DNA of 26,513 nucleotides from CAZHWR01 sp964536085 (GCA_964536085.1 CAZHWR010000024.1:1-26513), one strand, 5' to 3'; shown: positions 1 to 7,850, counted from the first letter of the stretch. Made by a program: numbers and translations. Notes: generated by a model from the letters alone, not told the origin.

Positions 1-373
1 GTTCCATGCAGAACAACCGCACAACGGAACACAACGGGCTTTCCAAAGAACACGAAAGCATCTTACACGGGCAAGACAAGCTGTCGGGGGAACACAGCAG
101 ACTTCCCGAAGAACATAAAAGACTGTCGGAAGAACACAATAATCTAAAGGAACAGCAAGCGGAAATCAAAAACAAACTATCGTTCTGGGAAAGTGAAAAA
201 TACAAGGAACTCGGCTCACGGCAATGTCCGTCAGGCTGTCCGACCAAGAAAAAGAAATTGCCGCATTAAAAGAGAAAAACGCTTCCCTTGAAGAAGAAAA
301 CAACAGACTTCAAGCATTAATTCAACAATACCCCGCAGCTTCCGACGAAGACGAAGACGAATGGAAAATGTAG
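1..373 (+). pseudogene. Decayed membrane/coiled-coil protein gene (copy 1, edge-truncated, frameshifted)
   Basis: This is a third, broken copy of the coiled-coil gene found intact at 477-896 and 18557-19000. The readable part from base 6 is a run of seven-residue units (E-H-x-x-L-x-x), longer than in the intact copies. At about base 213 the reading frame breaks. Compared with the copy at 477-896, about 55 bases are missing (the stretch encoding R-I-E-S-M-R through I-I-N-Q), which throws translation into a premature stop at 269. The original frame resumes and can be followed as S-V-R-L-S-D-Q-E-K to the usual acidic end, terminating at 371-373 with W-K-M instead of W-E-M. The membrane anchor and start would lie left of the window, so the 5' end is unknown. 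A short truncated product from bases 6-269 could still be made but would lack the conserved tail. Homology to the intact copies is seen directly. Loss of function is inferred. Confidence 0.75.
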
Positions 374-377
374 GAAA

Positions 378-405
378 AATAAAGAGCTGTTTTCAGCTCT
401 TTATT
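378..405 (+). terminator. Rho-independent terminator after the decayed coiled-coil gene
   Basis: A perfect 12-bp inverted repeat (AATAAAGAGCTG / CAGCTCTTTATT) with a TTTT loop starts 4 bases after the stop codon. The 3' arm is T-rich. It ends just before the promoter of the next copy, so the two coiled-coil genes are transcriptionally separated. Confidence 0.85.
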
Positions 406-406
406 G

Positions 407-435
407 TTGCATCTCAAATATGTATGTGTTAGAAT
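407..435 (+). promoter_or_regulatory. Sigma-A-like promoter of coiled-coil copy 2
   Basis: TTGCAT at 407-412 and TAGAAT at 430-435 are separated by exactly 17 bases. The identical pair with the same spacing precedes the other intact copy (18490-18518), so the element is conserved along with the gene. The expected start of transcription, about base 442, helps decide the translation start of the gene. Confidence 0.75.
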
Positions 436-476
436 AGAGGTGAAATAATATTATGGATTTGGAGGAAATTGTTATC

Positions 477-896
477 ATGGGAATCGTCGTCGCAATCATA
501 AGCGCTGTCGCTGTAATCGTTTCCGCCATTTTGGGAGACATCGCAAGCAGCGGAAAGCTCAAAGAATTTTTGGCGGGTCAGCATTCCTTACGCTCTGCCG
601 AACATGACAAAATAAGGACAGAACAAGCGGAAATCAAAAACAAACTGTCATTTCTGGAAAGCGAGAAATATAAGGAACTCGGCCGCATCGAAAGTATGCG
701 CGCCTCAAACCTTGACCTCGAAAAAATTATAAATCAGATTATGGCAATGTCTGTCAGGCTATCCGACCAAGAAAAAGAAATTGCCGCATTAAAAGAGAAA
801 AACGCTTCCCTTGAAGAAGAAAACAACAGGCTTCAAACACTAATTCAGCAATACCCCGCAGCTTCCGACGAAGATGAGGACGAATGGGAAATGTGA
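477..896 (+). CDS. Small membrane-anchored coiled-coil protein (copy 2)
   Basis: Function unknown. The protein begins with one hydrophobic segment (residues 2-20, G-I-V-V-A-I-I-S-A-V), followed by a Gly/Ser/Lys stretch. A long charged coiled coil follows (roughly residues 30-125, rich in E, K, Q and L), then an acidic end D-E-D-E-D-E-W-E-M. It is probably anchored in the membrane with the coil on one face. I place the start at ATG 477 because GGAGGA at 461-466 is ideally spaced and the predicted transcript starts near 442. An in-frame ATG at 453 would add eight residues, but its ribosome site would sit at or upstream of the transcript end. The copy at 18557-19000 is almost identical at both ends and differs in the number and sequence of heptads in the middle. 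The gene has its own promoter and terminator and is not in an operon. Confidence 0.8.
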   Translation: MGIVVAIISAVAVIVSAILGDIASSGKLKEFLAGQHSLRSAEHDKIRTEQAEIKNKLSFLESEKYKELGRIESMRASNLDLEKIINQIMAMSVRLSDQEKEIAALKEKNASLEEENNRLQTLIQQYPAASDEDEDEWEM

Positions 897-926
897 CCGG
901 CTGTCCGCCATATGCAAAAAATCTTT

Positions 927-955
927 AAAGACGCTTTGCCTTAGCAAGCGTCTTT
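927..955 (+). terminator. Rho-independent terminator after coiled-coil copy 2
   Basis: The arms AAAGACGCTTTGC and GCAAGCGTCTTT pair with one bulged T around a CTTA loop, 30 bases after the stop codon, and end in a short T run. The stretch from here to 1087 holds no gene that I can see. Confidence 0.8.
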
Positions 956-1087
956 CGCTATATTGTTGAAAAAAAACACTTCTTCATATTCGCGATTTGA
1001 CACTTTTTACAAAATGCTGTCCTTATATAACACCGTACTCGATAGCTCGTGTTCATAGAAAGTTTACAAATAAATTTCATTTTTCTG

Positions 1088-1116
1088 TTGACTTTTTTGT
1101 TTTTTTATGATATAAT
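1088..1116 (+). promoter_or_regulatory. Near-consensus sigma-A promoter of the stalk-domain gene
   Basis: TTGACT at 1088-1093, a 17-base T-rich spacer, and a perfect TATAAT at 1111-1116. A TG pair one base before the -10 box gives it an extended -10 as well. The ATG lies 50 bases downstream. Confidence 0.85.
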
Positions 1117-1165
1117 GTAAACAGGTTGAGAGGGAAAAATTAAAAATATCGAAAGGAAGATTGTT

Positions 1166-2167
1166 ATGTTGAAAAGAATCATCACTATTACCGTTTCGTC
1201 GTTCGTTTCGTTGACGATGCTGTTTTCCACTGCGTCGGCAGCCACGGATGAAGCTCTTATCCATGAGTGGTATCCCGATTACGACATAAATCAGGATCAG
1301 ATTGTTGACGGCAAGCTTGTCCGCATATTTGATTCGCTTGCGGGTGGTAAAATCACCATAAGCAGAGAGTTTGAAGATTCGGATATAACAGTTCCCGTCA
1401 TCGGGCTTGCTCCGATTGACCAAACGGACTATGACTGGGAATTTGAAAGTCCTTTGACGGGAGAAATTTATGACTGGTCAAAGATTGTTCCGAACGGGTT
1501 CGGGTACAACTGGGCTGACGTAGGCGTCGCAAGCACCGACGTTACCGTGATTGTGGACGGCGAACAGCTTGATTTTGCCGACGCGGAGCCGTTTATTGAC
1601 ATCAATGGTCGCACAATGGTTCCCGTCCGCTCTATCGCCGAAGCTCTCGGCGCGACAGTTGAATACTCTGCGTCCAATCCTTCTCACAACGATTATATGT
1701 ATTGGTTCACAAAAGGACGGGAGATGTATACGACAATGGAAGATCCCGAAGGCGTGTTTGCCTTGGTTCCCGTATATATTGATACGGGCGATATATGGGT
1801 GGACATATATCTTAACGGCATTTGCGTAACGTATGGCGTAGGAAACTATCAGCTTCGCAAATACAATAGATACGACTATTCGGAAAGCTGGATTCCCGTT
1901 GACACTGCGGGCTTTCTCAAGAACGACCGCACCTATGTTCCTCTGCGCGTCATTAACGAAGCTCTCGGCGCGACAGTTGAGTGGGATAACGAAACTCATA
2001 CGGTTACAATCACCTCACCGGAGCCTGTAGAACCTGTTGCGGAACCGGAAATAGGGCTGCGTTACAGTGATTTTCAGGAAGAGGAGACGCCGGAATGGTT
2101 GACGAAAATTGGCGAGTATGTAGACGAATATGGACATACTATCACTGAATATTATGCCGAATTATAA
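1166..2167 (+). CDS. Exported stalk-domain (copper amine oxidase N-terminal-like) protein
   Basis: A 333-residue secreted protein. Residues 1-25 form a signal peptide (M-L-K-R, a hydrophobic core, then A-S-A-A before T-D-E). Two copies of the stalk-domain signature follow: M-V-P-V-R-S-I-A-E-A-L-G-A-T-V-E-Y at about residues 152-168, and Y-V-P-L-R-V-I-N-E-A-L-G-A-T-V-E-W at about 257-273, the latter followed by T-V-T-I. In Firmicutes this family is usually found on cell-surface or secreted proteins and has no amine oxidase activity of its own. The precise role here is unknown. The gene has a near-consensus promoter, an AAGGA site before ATG 1166, and no visible terminator. It runs directly into the promoter of the downstream nuclease gene. 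Confidence 0.85.
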   Translation: MLKRIITITVSSFVSLTMLFSTASAATDEALIHEWYPDYDINQDQIVDGKLVRIFDSLAGGKITISREFEDSDITVPVIGLAPIDQTDYDWEFESPLTGEIYDWSKIVPNGFGYNWADVGVASTDVTVIVDGEQLDFADAEPFIDINGRTMVPVRSIAEALGATVEYSASNPSHNDYMYWFTKGREMYTTMEDPEGVFALVPVYIDTGDIWVDIYLNGICVTYGVGNYQLRKYNRYDYSESWIPVDTAGFLKNDRTYVPLRVINEALGATVEWDNETHTVTITSPEPVEPVAEPEIGLRYSDFQEEETPEWLTKIGEYVDEYGHTITEYYAEL

Positions 2168-2175
2168 AATGGTTG

Positions 2176-2204
2176 TTGACATAAGCGGAAAACAGCAGTA
2201 TAAT
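2176..2204 (+). promoter_or_regulatory. Consensus sigma-A promoter of Rpn nuclease gene 1
   Basis: TTGACA at 2176-2181 and TATAAT at 2199-2204 with a 17-base spacer are a perfect match to the sigma-A consensus in both boxes. It begins nine bases after the upstream stop codon. Confidence 0.9.
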
Positions 2205-2226
2205 ATAAATGAGAGGAATGATACCG

Positions 2227-3219
2227 ATGAACATTGTCTCGCCTAAATATGATATTGTTTTCAAAAGCATATTTACCGACCCCAACGCGCCGGAGATATT
2301 GCAGGGCTTTATTGCCGAAGCTCTCGGCATAAGCTACGACAGCATAAAGAATATCGTAATCGGCAATTCGGAGATATACCCCGAAAGCGATGACGAAAAA
2401 TTCAGCCGTCTTGACCTGCTTGCCGATGTGGACGGAAAAAAGGTTAATATTGAAATACAGTGTACACGCCAGTACGACTATGCGGATCGCAGTTTATATT
2501 ACTGGGCAAAGACCTTCGGCTCTCAACTCAAAAGCGGCATGAATTACGAAGATCTCCCAAACGTAATCTGTATCAATATTGTTGATTTCAATATTTTCAG
2601 GGAGCATGACGACTATGCGTCAAGCTTTGAAATATATGACGCGGCGCATAACGTAAAGCTGACCGATAAATTCAAAACCATATACTATGAGCTGCCGAAA
2701 GCTCTCAAGAAAAAGGAAAGTCTGGGCTATACGGGAATCGACGCGTGGATAAGATTTTTCAACGTGAAAAGCGAGGAGGAATTGACTATGCTGGAAAGAA
2801 CAACGGTAAACGAACCGATTAAAAAAGCCGTGGTTACGCTACGCAAGCTCAGCGACGATGAAATCATATGCGAAAAAATACGCCGCGAGGAAAAGCGCCG
2901 GCACGACGAAGCAAGTATGCTCAAAACGGCGAAAATAGAAGGACGAGAGGAAGGACGCGAAGAAGGACGTAAACAAGGACGCGAAGAAGGACGCGAAGAA
3001 GAAAGAAGCAATATGTTTGTGGCTTTGGTCAAGAACGGATTCGACCCCATTGACATAGCAAACAGTCTTGAAATGGATATTACCGATTTTGAAACAGAGC
3101 TTTATACTCTTGAAACAGAGCTTGCCGACTTCTCCGCCGAGGACTATCTTAACCCGTCTTCCGAAGACGACAGACATACCAACAGGTACGACGAAGATGA
3201 AGACGAATGGGAAATGTGA
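2227..3219 (+). CDS. Rpn family PD-(D/E)XK nuclease / putative transposase (copy 1)
   Basis: A member of the Rpn/COG5464 recombination-promoting nuclease family, 330 residues. The N-terminus P-K-Y-D-I-V-F-K-S-I-F is the family opening. The likely catalytic residues are D63 (L-D-L-L) and E76/Q78 (I-E-I-Q), in the usual D...E-x-Q arrangement, and the motif is followed by an aromatic Y-W-A-K helix. After about residue 230 come six E-G-R-x-x-G-type units encoded by 12-bp DNA repeats, then a helical module and an acidic end D-E-D-E-D-E-W-E-M. Family members are reported to cut DNA and promote RecA-independent recombination. That role here is inferred. I chose ATG 2227 because GAGAGGA sits just upstream and transcription should start near 2211. 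The in-frame ATG at 2209 would lie at or before the transcript end. The last 231 bases recur almost unchanged at 19965-20189. Confidence 0.88.
   Translation: MNIVSPKYDIVFKSIFTDPNAPEILQGFIAEALGISYDSIKNIVIGNSEIYPESDDEKFSRLDLLADVDGKKVNIEIQCTRQYDYADRSLYYWAKTFGSQLKSGMNYEDLPNVICINIVDFNIFREHDDYASSFEIYDAAHNVKLTDKFKTIYYELPKALKKKESLGYTGIDAWIRFFNVKSEEELTMLERTTVNEPIKKAVVTLRKLSDDEIICEKIRREEKRRHDEASMLKTAKIEGREEGREEGRKQGREEGREEERSNMFVALVKNGFDPIDIANSLEMDITDFETELYTLETELADFSAEDYLNPSSEDDRHTNRYDEDEDEWEM
2989..3219 (+). repeat. Shared 3' module of the Rpn genes (copy 1)
   Basis: The sequence from the last E-G-R unit to the stop codon is nearly identical to 19965-20189. The encoded tails differ by four substitutions and a two-residue deletion, although the upstream catalytic domains do not resemble each other. 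This points to recombination or gene conversion between the genes. Confidence 0.85.
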
Positions 3220-3226
3220 CCGATTG

Positions 3227-3256
3227 AGGGACTGTATCAAAAAAACAGTCCCTTTT
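3227..3256 (+). terminator. Rho-independent terminator after Rpn gene 1
   Basis: The arms AGGGACTG and CAGTCCCT flank an A-rich loop and are followed by a T-rich run, seven bases after the stop codon. The next gene starts 30 bases downstream with a strong ribosome site but no obvious promoter. Confidence 0.85.
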
Positions 3257-3285
3257 CTTCTTAACAAACAACAAAGGAGATTATC

Positions 3286-5700
3286 ATGAAAAGGAAAATA
3301 TTCAAATTACTGACCGTCCCGATGGCGGTCATTTTTTTGTTCAACAATTTTGCATACGCAAAGACGACGGACAAACTCATGGATTCAAGAACCAAAGCTG
3401 AAGGAAGCGAGTTTCCCACAGATCAAACTCTTGTGATGAGAGACACGCGCGGGAAGGTCATAACCCGCCCCTCTGCTTATTTTAAGGCTATGCGCTGTGA
3501 CAAAAACGGAAACGTGCTTGACGAGGTGTACAGCACAGGTCTGAATGACGACGGTACCCCCTACTATACACCGCTCATAGAGGTAAGCGATGAGGAAAAA
3601 GAGGACGAAATGGAAGGAATTCCCAAGCTGTACTGCAATGTGGGCGATACGCTAAAGTTTGAGGATTTGTCGATTGCCAACAACACATACTATAACTCCG
3701 ACGACCATATTGCGGGCTGGGACTGGCAATACTGGGGCGATATTGACTGCATAGGCAGCGACCACGTCATCAGCGACAGCAACATCGTAAACAGTTCGGA
3801 ATATACAATAACCGATTCGGGAACGACACGGTTTTTCCTCTGCGTGAAAAGCAGCACAAAGCCCTCAATTACAAGCGACTGGGCGTGGAGCGTGAACGGC
3901 ACTCACAGAAGCTTGGGACAAAACGAAAAATACACGAAAGGAATCTACTGGTATTTCGCAGAGCTTATGGTTGTGGCTTACGACCCCGTACAAATAAACT
4001 ATATTGACGGCGAATCGGAGGAGCTGCTCACGAGCGAAGAACCCATTCCCGTTTTGGGCGGCAAAAACAGCTATACCATAGAAACTCCGATGTGGTTTAA
4101 CGGCGTGGAGTATGTCACGGATGAGGAAAATCTTGATTATGATACCGAATATTATGTTTACGACCACTGCAAGCTGCTGTACCCCGACGGAAGCCTGTAC
4201 GGAGAAGCTAACGGAGGGTATTTTGAATTGAGAGACACCAAAGGCAATTATGTGCCGTACAGGACGGTAAATATATATATGTACACAAGGGAACACATAC
4301 ACTGGACTGCATATTTTATCAATGCCGCCACGAGCGAGGTAATGGAGACGAGGGAATGGGACTACCAAGACGTCGAACATGGACTTAACTATACAATATC
4401 ACCGCGTGAGGGATTTACATATATTGAACACATCGAAAGGTTTCCCGACGGTACGGAAAAATTTTTTTACAACGGGAAAGGACAAATATCCCGCACAAGC
4501 GCGGAACTGTACATATATTACCAGCCTGACGACATTAGCGAGGAACCCGTGCAAAACGATACAAAAATACCCGAAGAAAAGGGAAACAAACATATGGTAA
4601 ATTATATCGACGTAAATACTAATGCGGTACTCAAAACGGACGCCGTTGAACACGGTTCGCTTTACGCCGTATTGCCAATAGACGACTATACGTATTTGTA
4701 CTATAAAGAATTGCACAATGGAATCGAAGGGGAATCAAACACAAACAGGTCATTATTCGTAAACAGTGATATAAACGCATATTTCGAATCATATACGACG
4801 GACGACGAAATTACCGTAAAATACATAGACATTGAAACCGATAAAGTGCTGGAAACCGATACGGTCGATGTTGGTGACGAATATGAGATTGAGGATATTC
4901 CGCATTACAAGTATCTGTACTATAAGCCCGTCGAAAACGGCGTAATCGGCGCGGAACACAGCAACAGCAGCTTTACCGCGGAACGGGGAATCAATATTAA
5001 CGCCTACTTTTTGGCAGACGGAGACGACACCGGCGACAACTGTGTAAATGAGTATACATGGAAGGAGAAATACATACACTACATCACAATCGACAGCGAT
5101 ACAACAAAAAAGTGTACACATACGCACACCTACAAAGCAACGCTGACAGCCGTTAACGAAACGCTCTCCCCTACTGTTTTTAAGGCGGGATACAGCTTTA
5201 AAAACAACGTGAAATTAACGGTTAAGGTGGAAATGACAAAGTATAAGGTGACGAAGGATTATTGCAAGGTTAATACCGAAAACCGCGCGCCCGAAGCAAC
5301 GATATATCTGCCGACGAACGTAACACTGGACACGGGTTTTGTTGTACAGAGCATGAACAGGGGCAATCAAGAAAGATATGTCGGCATGACGTGCGAAGAT
5401 GATATAGATACCGGCGGCTACCACTACCTCGGTTCAAAAACCTTGACCTTTGTAAACGCGGCTAACCCCATATCGGTACTCGGCAGCGAAGCGGTCTTTA
5501 CGCCCGTGTCGTTGCCGGACGGCAATTATACATACGACGTATACATAGACGGCGGCAAAATTGTATATACGACAGAAACCAGTACGGGCAGTGAAAAAAC
5601 GACGGTTACCTGTCTCAGTCTCGCGCTTGACGGCGCAGACGCGGGAAAGTACACGATTAAGGGCGATATGTACGAGGACGATTCCACAAACGCAACATAA
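3286..5700 (+). CDS. Large exported surface protein with MucBP-like repeats
   Basis: An 804-residue secreted protein with a clear signal peptide (M-K-R-K, hydrophobic core, cleavage probably after A-Y-A near residue 26). The middle carries repeats that start V-x-Y-I-D and resemble MucBP-type modules: V-Q-I-N-Y-I-D near residue 235, M-V-N-Y-I-D near 435, and V-K-Y-I-D near 506. The last two align over about 70 residues, including Y-L-Y-Y-K and I-N-A-Y-F. No LPxTG motif, C-terminal membrane helix or S-layer-type domain is visible, so attachment is unknown. An AAAGGAGA site precedes ATG 3286. A strong terminator separates it from the nuclease gene, so some readthrough or a cryptic promoter is needed. 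The comparison to MucBP is by motif only. Adhesion is a plausible guess. Confidence 0.8.
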   Translation: MKRKIFKLLTVPMAVIFLFNNFAYAKTTDKLMDSRTKAEGSEFPTDQTLVMRDTRGKVITRPSAYFKAMRCDKNGNVLDEVYSTGLNDDGTPYYTPLIEVSDEEKEDEMEGIPKLYCNVGDTLKFEDLSIANNTYYNSDDHIAGWDWQYWGDIDCIGSDHVISDSNIVNSSEYTITDSGTTRFFLCVKSSTKPSITSDWAWSVNGTHRSLGQNEKYTKGIYWYFAELMVVAYDPVQINYIDGESEELLTSEEPIPVLGGKNSYTIETPMWFNGVEYVTDEENLDYDTEYYVYDHCKLLYPDGSLYGEANGGYFELRDTKGNYVPYRTVNIYMYTREHIHWTAYFINAATSEVMETREWDYQDVEHGLNYTISPREGFTYIEHIERFPDGTEKFFYNGKGQISRTSAELYIYYQPDDISEEPVQNDTKIPEEKGNKHMVNYIDVNTNAVLKTDAVEHGSLYAVLPIDDYTYLYYKELHNGIEGESNTNRSLFVNSDINAYFESYTTDDEITVKYIDIETDKVLETDTVDVGDEYEIEDIPHYKYLYYKPVENGVIGAEHSNSSFTAERGININAYFLADGDDTGDNCVNEYTWKEKYIHYITIDSDTTKKCTHTHTYKATLTAVNETLSPTVFKAGYSFKNNVKLTVKVEMTKYKVTKDYCKVNTENRAPEATIYLPTNVTLDTGFVVQSMNRGNQERYVGMTCEDDIDTGGYHYLGSKTLTFVNAANPISVLGSEAVFTPVSLPDGNYTYDVYIDGGKIVYTTETSTGSEKTTVTCLSLALDGADAGKYTIKGDMYEDDSTNAT

Positions 5701-5703
5701 GGA

Positions 5704-5732
5704 TTGACGGGGAAAAACAACTGTGATATTAT
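5704..5732 (+). promoter_or_regulatory. Sigma-A-like promoter of the small CxxC gene pair
   Basis: TTGACG at 5704-5709 and TATTAT at 5727-5732 are separated by 17 bases, with an extended -10 TG at 5724-5725. It begins four bases after the upstream stop codon. Confidence 0.75.
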
Positions 5733-5755
5733 GTAAAGGAGAAGATAATGACATT

Positions 5756-5989
5756 ATGGAACAAGTTCCCGACAAAGCGGAGCTGACGGGCGACGTCACA
5801 AACATAGCCTGTGAAAACTGCGCGGAGGAATATCTTTTCGCTCTTGCGCTTGACGGGCGCAACTTCACAATCGGGCTAAAAGACATACTTGAATGTGTCC
5901 GGTTCGGTGAAACAAGCGGCGCGCTGCCGCCGCTTCCCGCCGAATGGTGGTGGGAGGTTGAATACCGTTATCAAACAAGATTCGGGTGA
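5756..5989 (+). CDS. Small acidic CxxC protein, unknown function
   Basis: I do not know this gene's function. The product is 77 residues from ATG 5756, acidic, with a C-E-N-C pair near residue 20, a hydrophobic Y-L-F-A-L-A-L-D-G stretch, and a Pro/Trp-rich C-terminus (P-P-L-P-A-E-W-W-W). The two cysteines could bind metal, but no second pair is present. A GTG at 5723 would extend it, but that codon lies inside the predicted -10 region. The purine-rich site at 5735-5744 is rather far from ATG 5756 and closer to an out-of-frame ATG at 5748, so the start is the least certain part. Its stop codon overlaps the GTG start of the next gene, so the two are translationally coupled. Confidence 0.65.
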   Translation: MEQVPDKAELTGDVTNIACENCAEEYLFALALDGRNFTIGLKDILECVRFGETSGALPPLPAEWWWEVEYRYQTRFG

Positions 5990-6903
5990 TATTTGTGAGA
6001 AACTTTAAGCTTACAACAGGCGCGGGCAAAATATTCCCAATAAAGAAGGACGTTTTTGAACGGGAATCATTACAGAAAATGCCGTATTATGGCGTAAATT
6101 CAAAAGGCAAGCCTATACAGCTTGCGGTGTGTCCGCAATGCGATAACCCGATTGAAATCATAGGCTTATATAAGCGGCTGAAAAATACCGACCGTCCGTA
6201 TGGGCGACATTATCCTCACAGCGTTGGCGGTCTTGCGCAATACAATCAACAGTCATACGAATATTGTCCGTATTCAAAAAAGCATTCCACCATTTCGCCA
6301 AGCGACCGAAAGCGGAAGCTCACAGGTTTTGAAAAAAACATATACAACCTAATGCGCGACCAATTTGACAGAGTTATATATGTTCTGTCAAAAGAACTGG
6401 ATATAAAAATCACTTTGGGCGCGTCAAGAAAAATGCTTGAGACATACATAAGTATGGAGGGTTGGCTATACCCATGGGCGACAATAAATAATCTGCCGTG
6501 GGTTTTCGGTCACTTATCCCTGTCGAAATCCTTATACGGTCACGCGATATTGAATGGTTCACAACTGCACGCCGCGATTGAACGCTTATGCCCCAGCGCT
6601 GAATTTGTCCCTTCCGACAAATACAACGGTTATGATGTTCTGACACACAAGACGGGGAAATGGAGCGATATACGCTATTGCATAATCGAACACAGGCGAA
6701 GTACGCAAGGCGATACCGTCAGGGAAACCATGCGGCTTATCGTGACAAGCAACGACGGAGAAAGAGAAAAACAAATCTTCAACAAAGAGCTTGTCATAAA
6801 TGAGGAGTATTTCCCAAACCTGCTGAATCTTTCACCCGAAAAAAGCCGCCGCAATACAAAGCTGCTGGAAATCGCGGCACGGCTTATGGAAACAAAGAGC
6901 TGA
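5986..6903 (+). CDS. Hypothetical protein with N-terminal CPxC zinc-finger-like motif
   Basis: A 305-residue cytoplasmic-looking protein (no signal peptide or membrane helix) that I cannot assign to a named family. Near residues 43-46 there is a C-P-Q-C knuckle. Further along, Y-C-P-Y with several histidines (residues ~65-101) could complete a zinc site. The rest is a mixed alpha/beta sequence with many aromatic and basic residues, so nucleic-acid binding is possible but unproven. It begins with GTG overlapping the upstream stop (GTGA), so translation is coupled. A second in-frame GTG at 5995 is an alternative. The gene ends inside a hairpin-forming 23-bp sequence that recurs at 7884. Confidence 0.7.
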   Translation: MIFVRNFKLTTGAGKIFPIKKDVFERESLQKMPYYGVNSKGKPIQLAVCPQCDNPIEIIGLYKRLKNTDRPYGRHYPHSVGGLAQYNQQSYEYCPYSKKHSTISPSDRKRKLTGFEKNIYNLMRDQFDRVIYVLSKELDIKITLGASRKMLETYISMEGWLYPWATINNLPWVFGHLSLSKSLYGHAILNGSQLHAAIERLCPSAEFVPSDKYNGYDVLTHKTGKWSDIRYCIIEHRRSTQGDTVRETMRLIVTSNDGEREKQIFNKELVINEEYFPNLLNLSPEKSRRNTKLLEIAARLMETKS

Positions 6904-6918
6904 TTTTATATCGGCTCT
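6896..6918 (+). repeat. 23-bp direct repeat / hairpin, left copy
   Basis: Identical to 7884-7906. Each copy can fold into a hairpin (AGAGCTGA pairing with TCGGCTCT with one G-T wobble). This copy overlaps the stop codon of the preceding gene and lacks the T tail that the right copy has. Confidence 0.85.
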
Positions 6919-6937
6919 CAGACTGCTGACAAAGTCA

Positions 6938-6970
6938 AGAGCGGCATAGAGTAATATGCCGCTCTGTTTT
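6938..6970 (+). terminator. Strong terminator downstream of the CPxC gene
   Basis: An 11-bp perfect stem (AGAGCGGCATA / TATGCCGCTCT) with a six-base loop is followed by GTTTT. It lies just inside the left end of the putative insertion. Confidence 0.8.
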
Positions 6971-6986
6971 GAAAGGGGGATATATT

Positions 6987-7807
6987 ATGCAAAAATTTTG
7001 TAAAAAATGCGGGCAAAAGCTTGATGAAAAAACAGGATTATGCCCGAATTGCGATAGGAATATCAGCAGAAAAGAAAAAAGGACGGCAAAAAAAGAACAT
7101 AAAAAAGCGATAAAAAAAGAAAAAAAGCTTGAAAAATTGGCGCATCTCACAACGGGACAAAAAATCAAGAGGGTTTGCTTGAAAATATTAATCGTTGTGT
7201 TAATATTACTTCTGTTCACCGGTGGAGNNNNNNNNNNNNNNNNNNNNNNNNNNNNNNNNNNNNNNNNNNNNNNNNNNNNNNNNNNNNNNNNNNNNNNNNN
7301 NNNNNNNNNNNNNNNNNNNNNNNNNNNGATAAATATTTTAAAGATAATTCTAAAATATTGTCGGAAGTTAATGCTGATAACTCAGATAAAGTTTTGAGTG
7401 AAGCCGAGGCTTATCTCATGCTGAATGAGCGAGGGTTTGTTAATTATCCTATACTTACAGAATATTCAATGGATGGAGAATATAACAAAACAGAGAATAT
7501 ATCACAGAGTTCATCAACAAAGCATCCTATGTATCAAACAACATACATTAGCAACAGTGGCGAAATATGGACGATTATTTTAATAAATGATGCGATTATG
7601 GCCAATCCAGTGTCTTATAATATGCAGTCTGGACAAAATGTGCAAGTAGTATTGTCGGAAAAAGATTCGGTTACAAGCTATGATAGTGCAAAAAATAAGT
7701 TTTATGAAACCGTTCCTAATGAGTCAGAACTGATTGTGAAAAGAATTGAGAAAATAAATGTAGAGACATTAGAAAAAATAAATGTTGGAGCGATAGATGA
7801 ACTATGA
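6987..7807 (+). CDS. Zinc-ribbon membrane protein, interrupted by an assembly gap
   Basis: The left part (6987-7227) starts at an ATG with a GAAAGGGGG site. It encodes an N-terminal zinc ribbon (C-K-K-C ... C-P-N-C), a very lysine-rich linker, and a membrane helix (I-L-I-V-V-L-I-L-L-L-F) that runs into the gap. The right part (7328-7807, stop at 7805-7807) encodes a soluble domain with S-T-K-H-P-M-Y-Q-T-T-Y and A-N-P-V-S-Y-N-M-Q-S-G. I recognise both halves as belonging to one widespread Clostridia family of zinc-ribbon/TM/extracellular proteins of unknown role, so I treat them as one gene. The two sides are in different frames across the 100 placeholder Ns, which says nothing because the true gap length is unknown. 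The gene is visibly more A+T-rich than its neighbours, consistent with separate acquisition. Confidence 0.7.
7228..7327. other. Assembly gap (100 N)
   Basis: Exactly 100 Ns, the usual placeholder for a scaffold join of unknown length. Anything inferred across it, including the reading frame, is provisional. Confidence 0.99.
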
Positions 7808-7830
7808 GTATATTGAAAATAAAGAAAACG

Positions 7831-7850
7831 GCTAAAAAAATTTTTTTAGC
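7831..7850. terminator. Perfect 20-bp A/T palindrome after the zinc-ribbon gene
   Basis: GCTAAAAAAATTTTTTTAGC lies 23 bases after the stop codon. The stem plus T run suits a bidirectional Rho-independent terminator, although its G+C clamp is only two base pairs. Confidence 0.55.

Noticed and set aside
1478..1999. Long minus-strand open frame opposite the stalk-domain gene
   Set aside because: It lies wholly antisense to a well-supported gene with signal peptide and conserved motifs, has no ribosome site, and its sequence reads as a shadow of the plus-strand codon pattern.
2941..3003. CRISPR-like short repeats in the Rpn genes
   Set aside because: They are contiguous 12-bp coding repeats for E-G-R-E-E-G with no spacers.
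7175..7330. Reading frame crossing the Ns from 7175
   Set aside because: The left portion is an out-of-frame piece of the zinc-ribbon N-terminus, and the Ns keep it open artificially.
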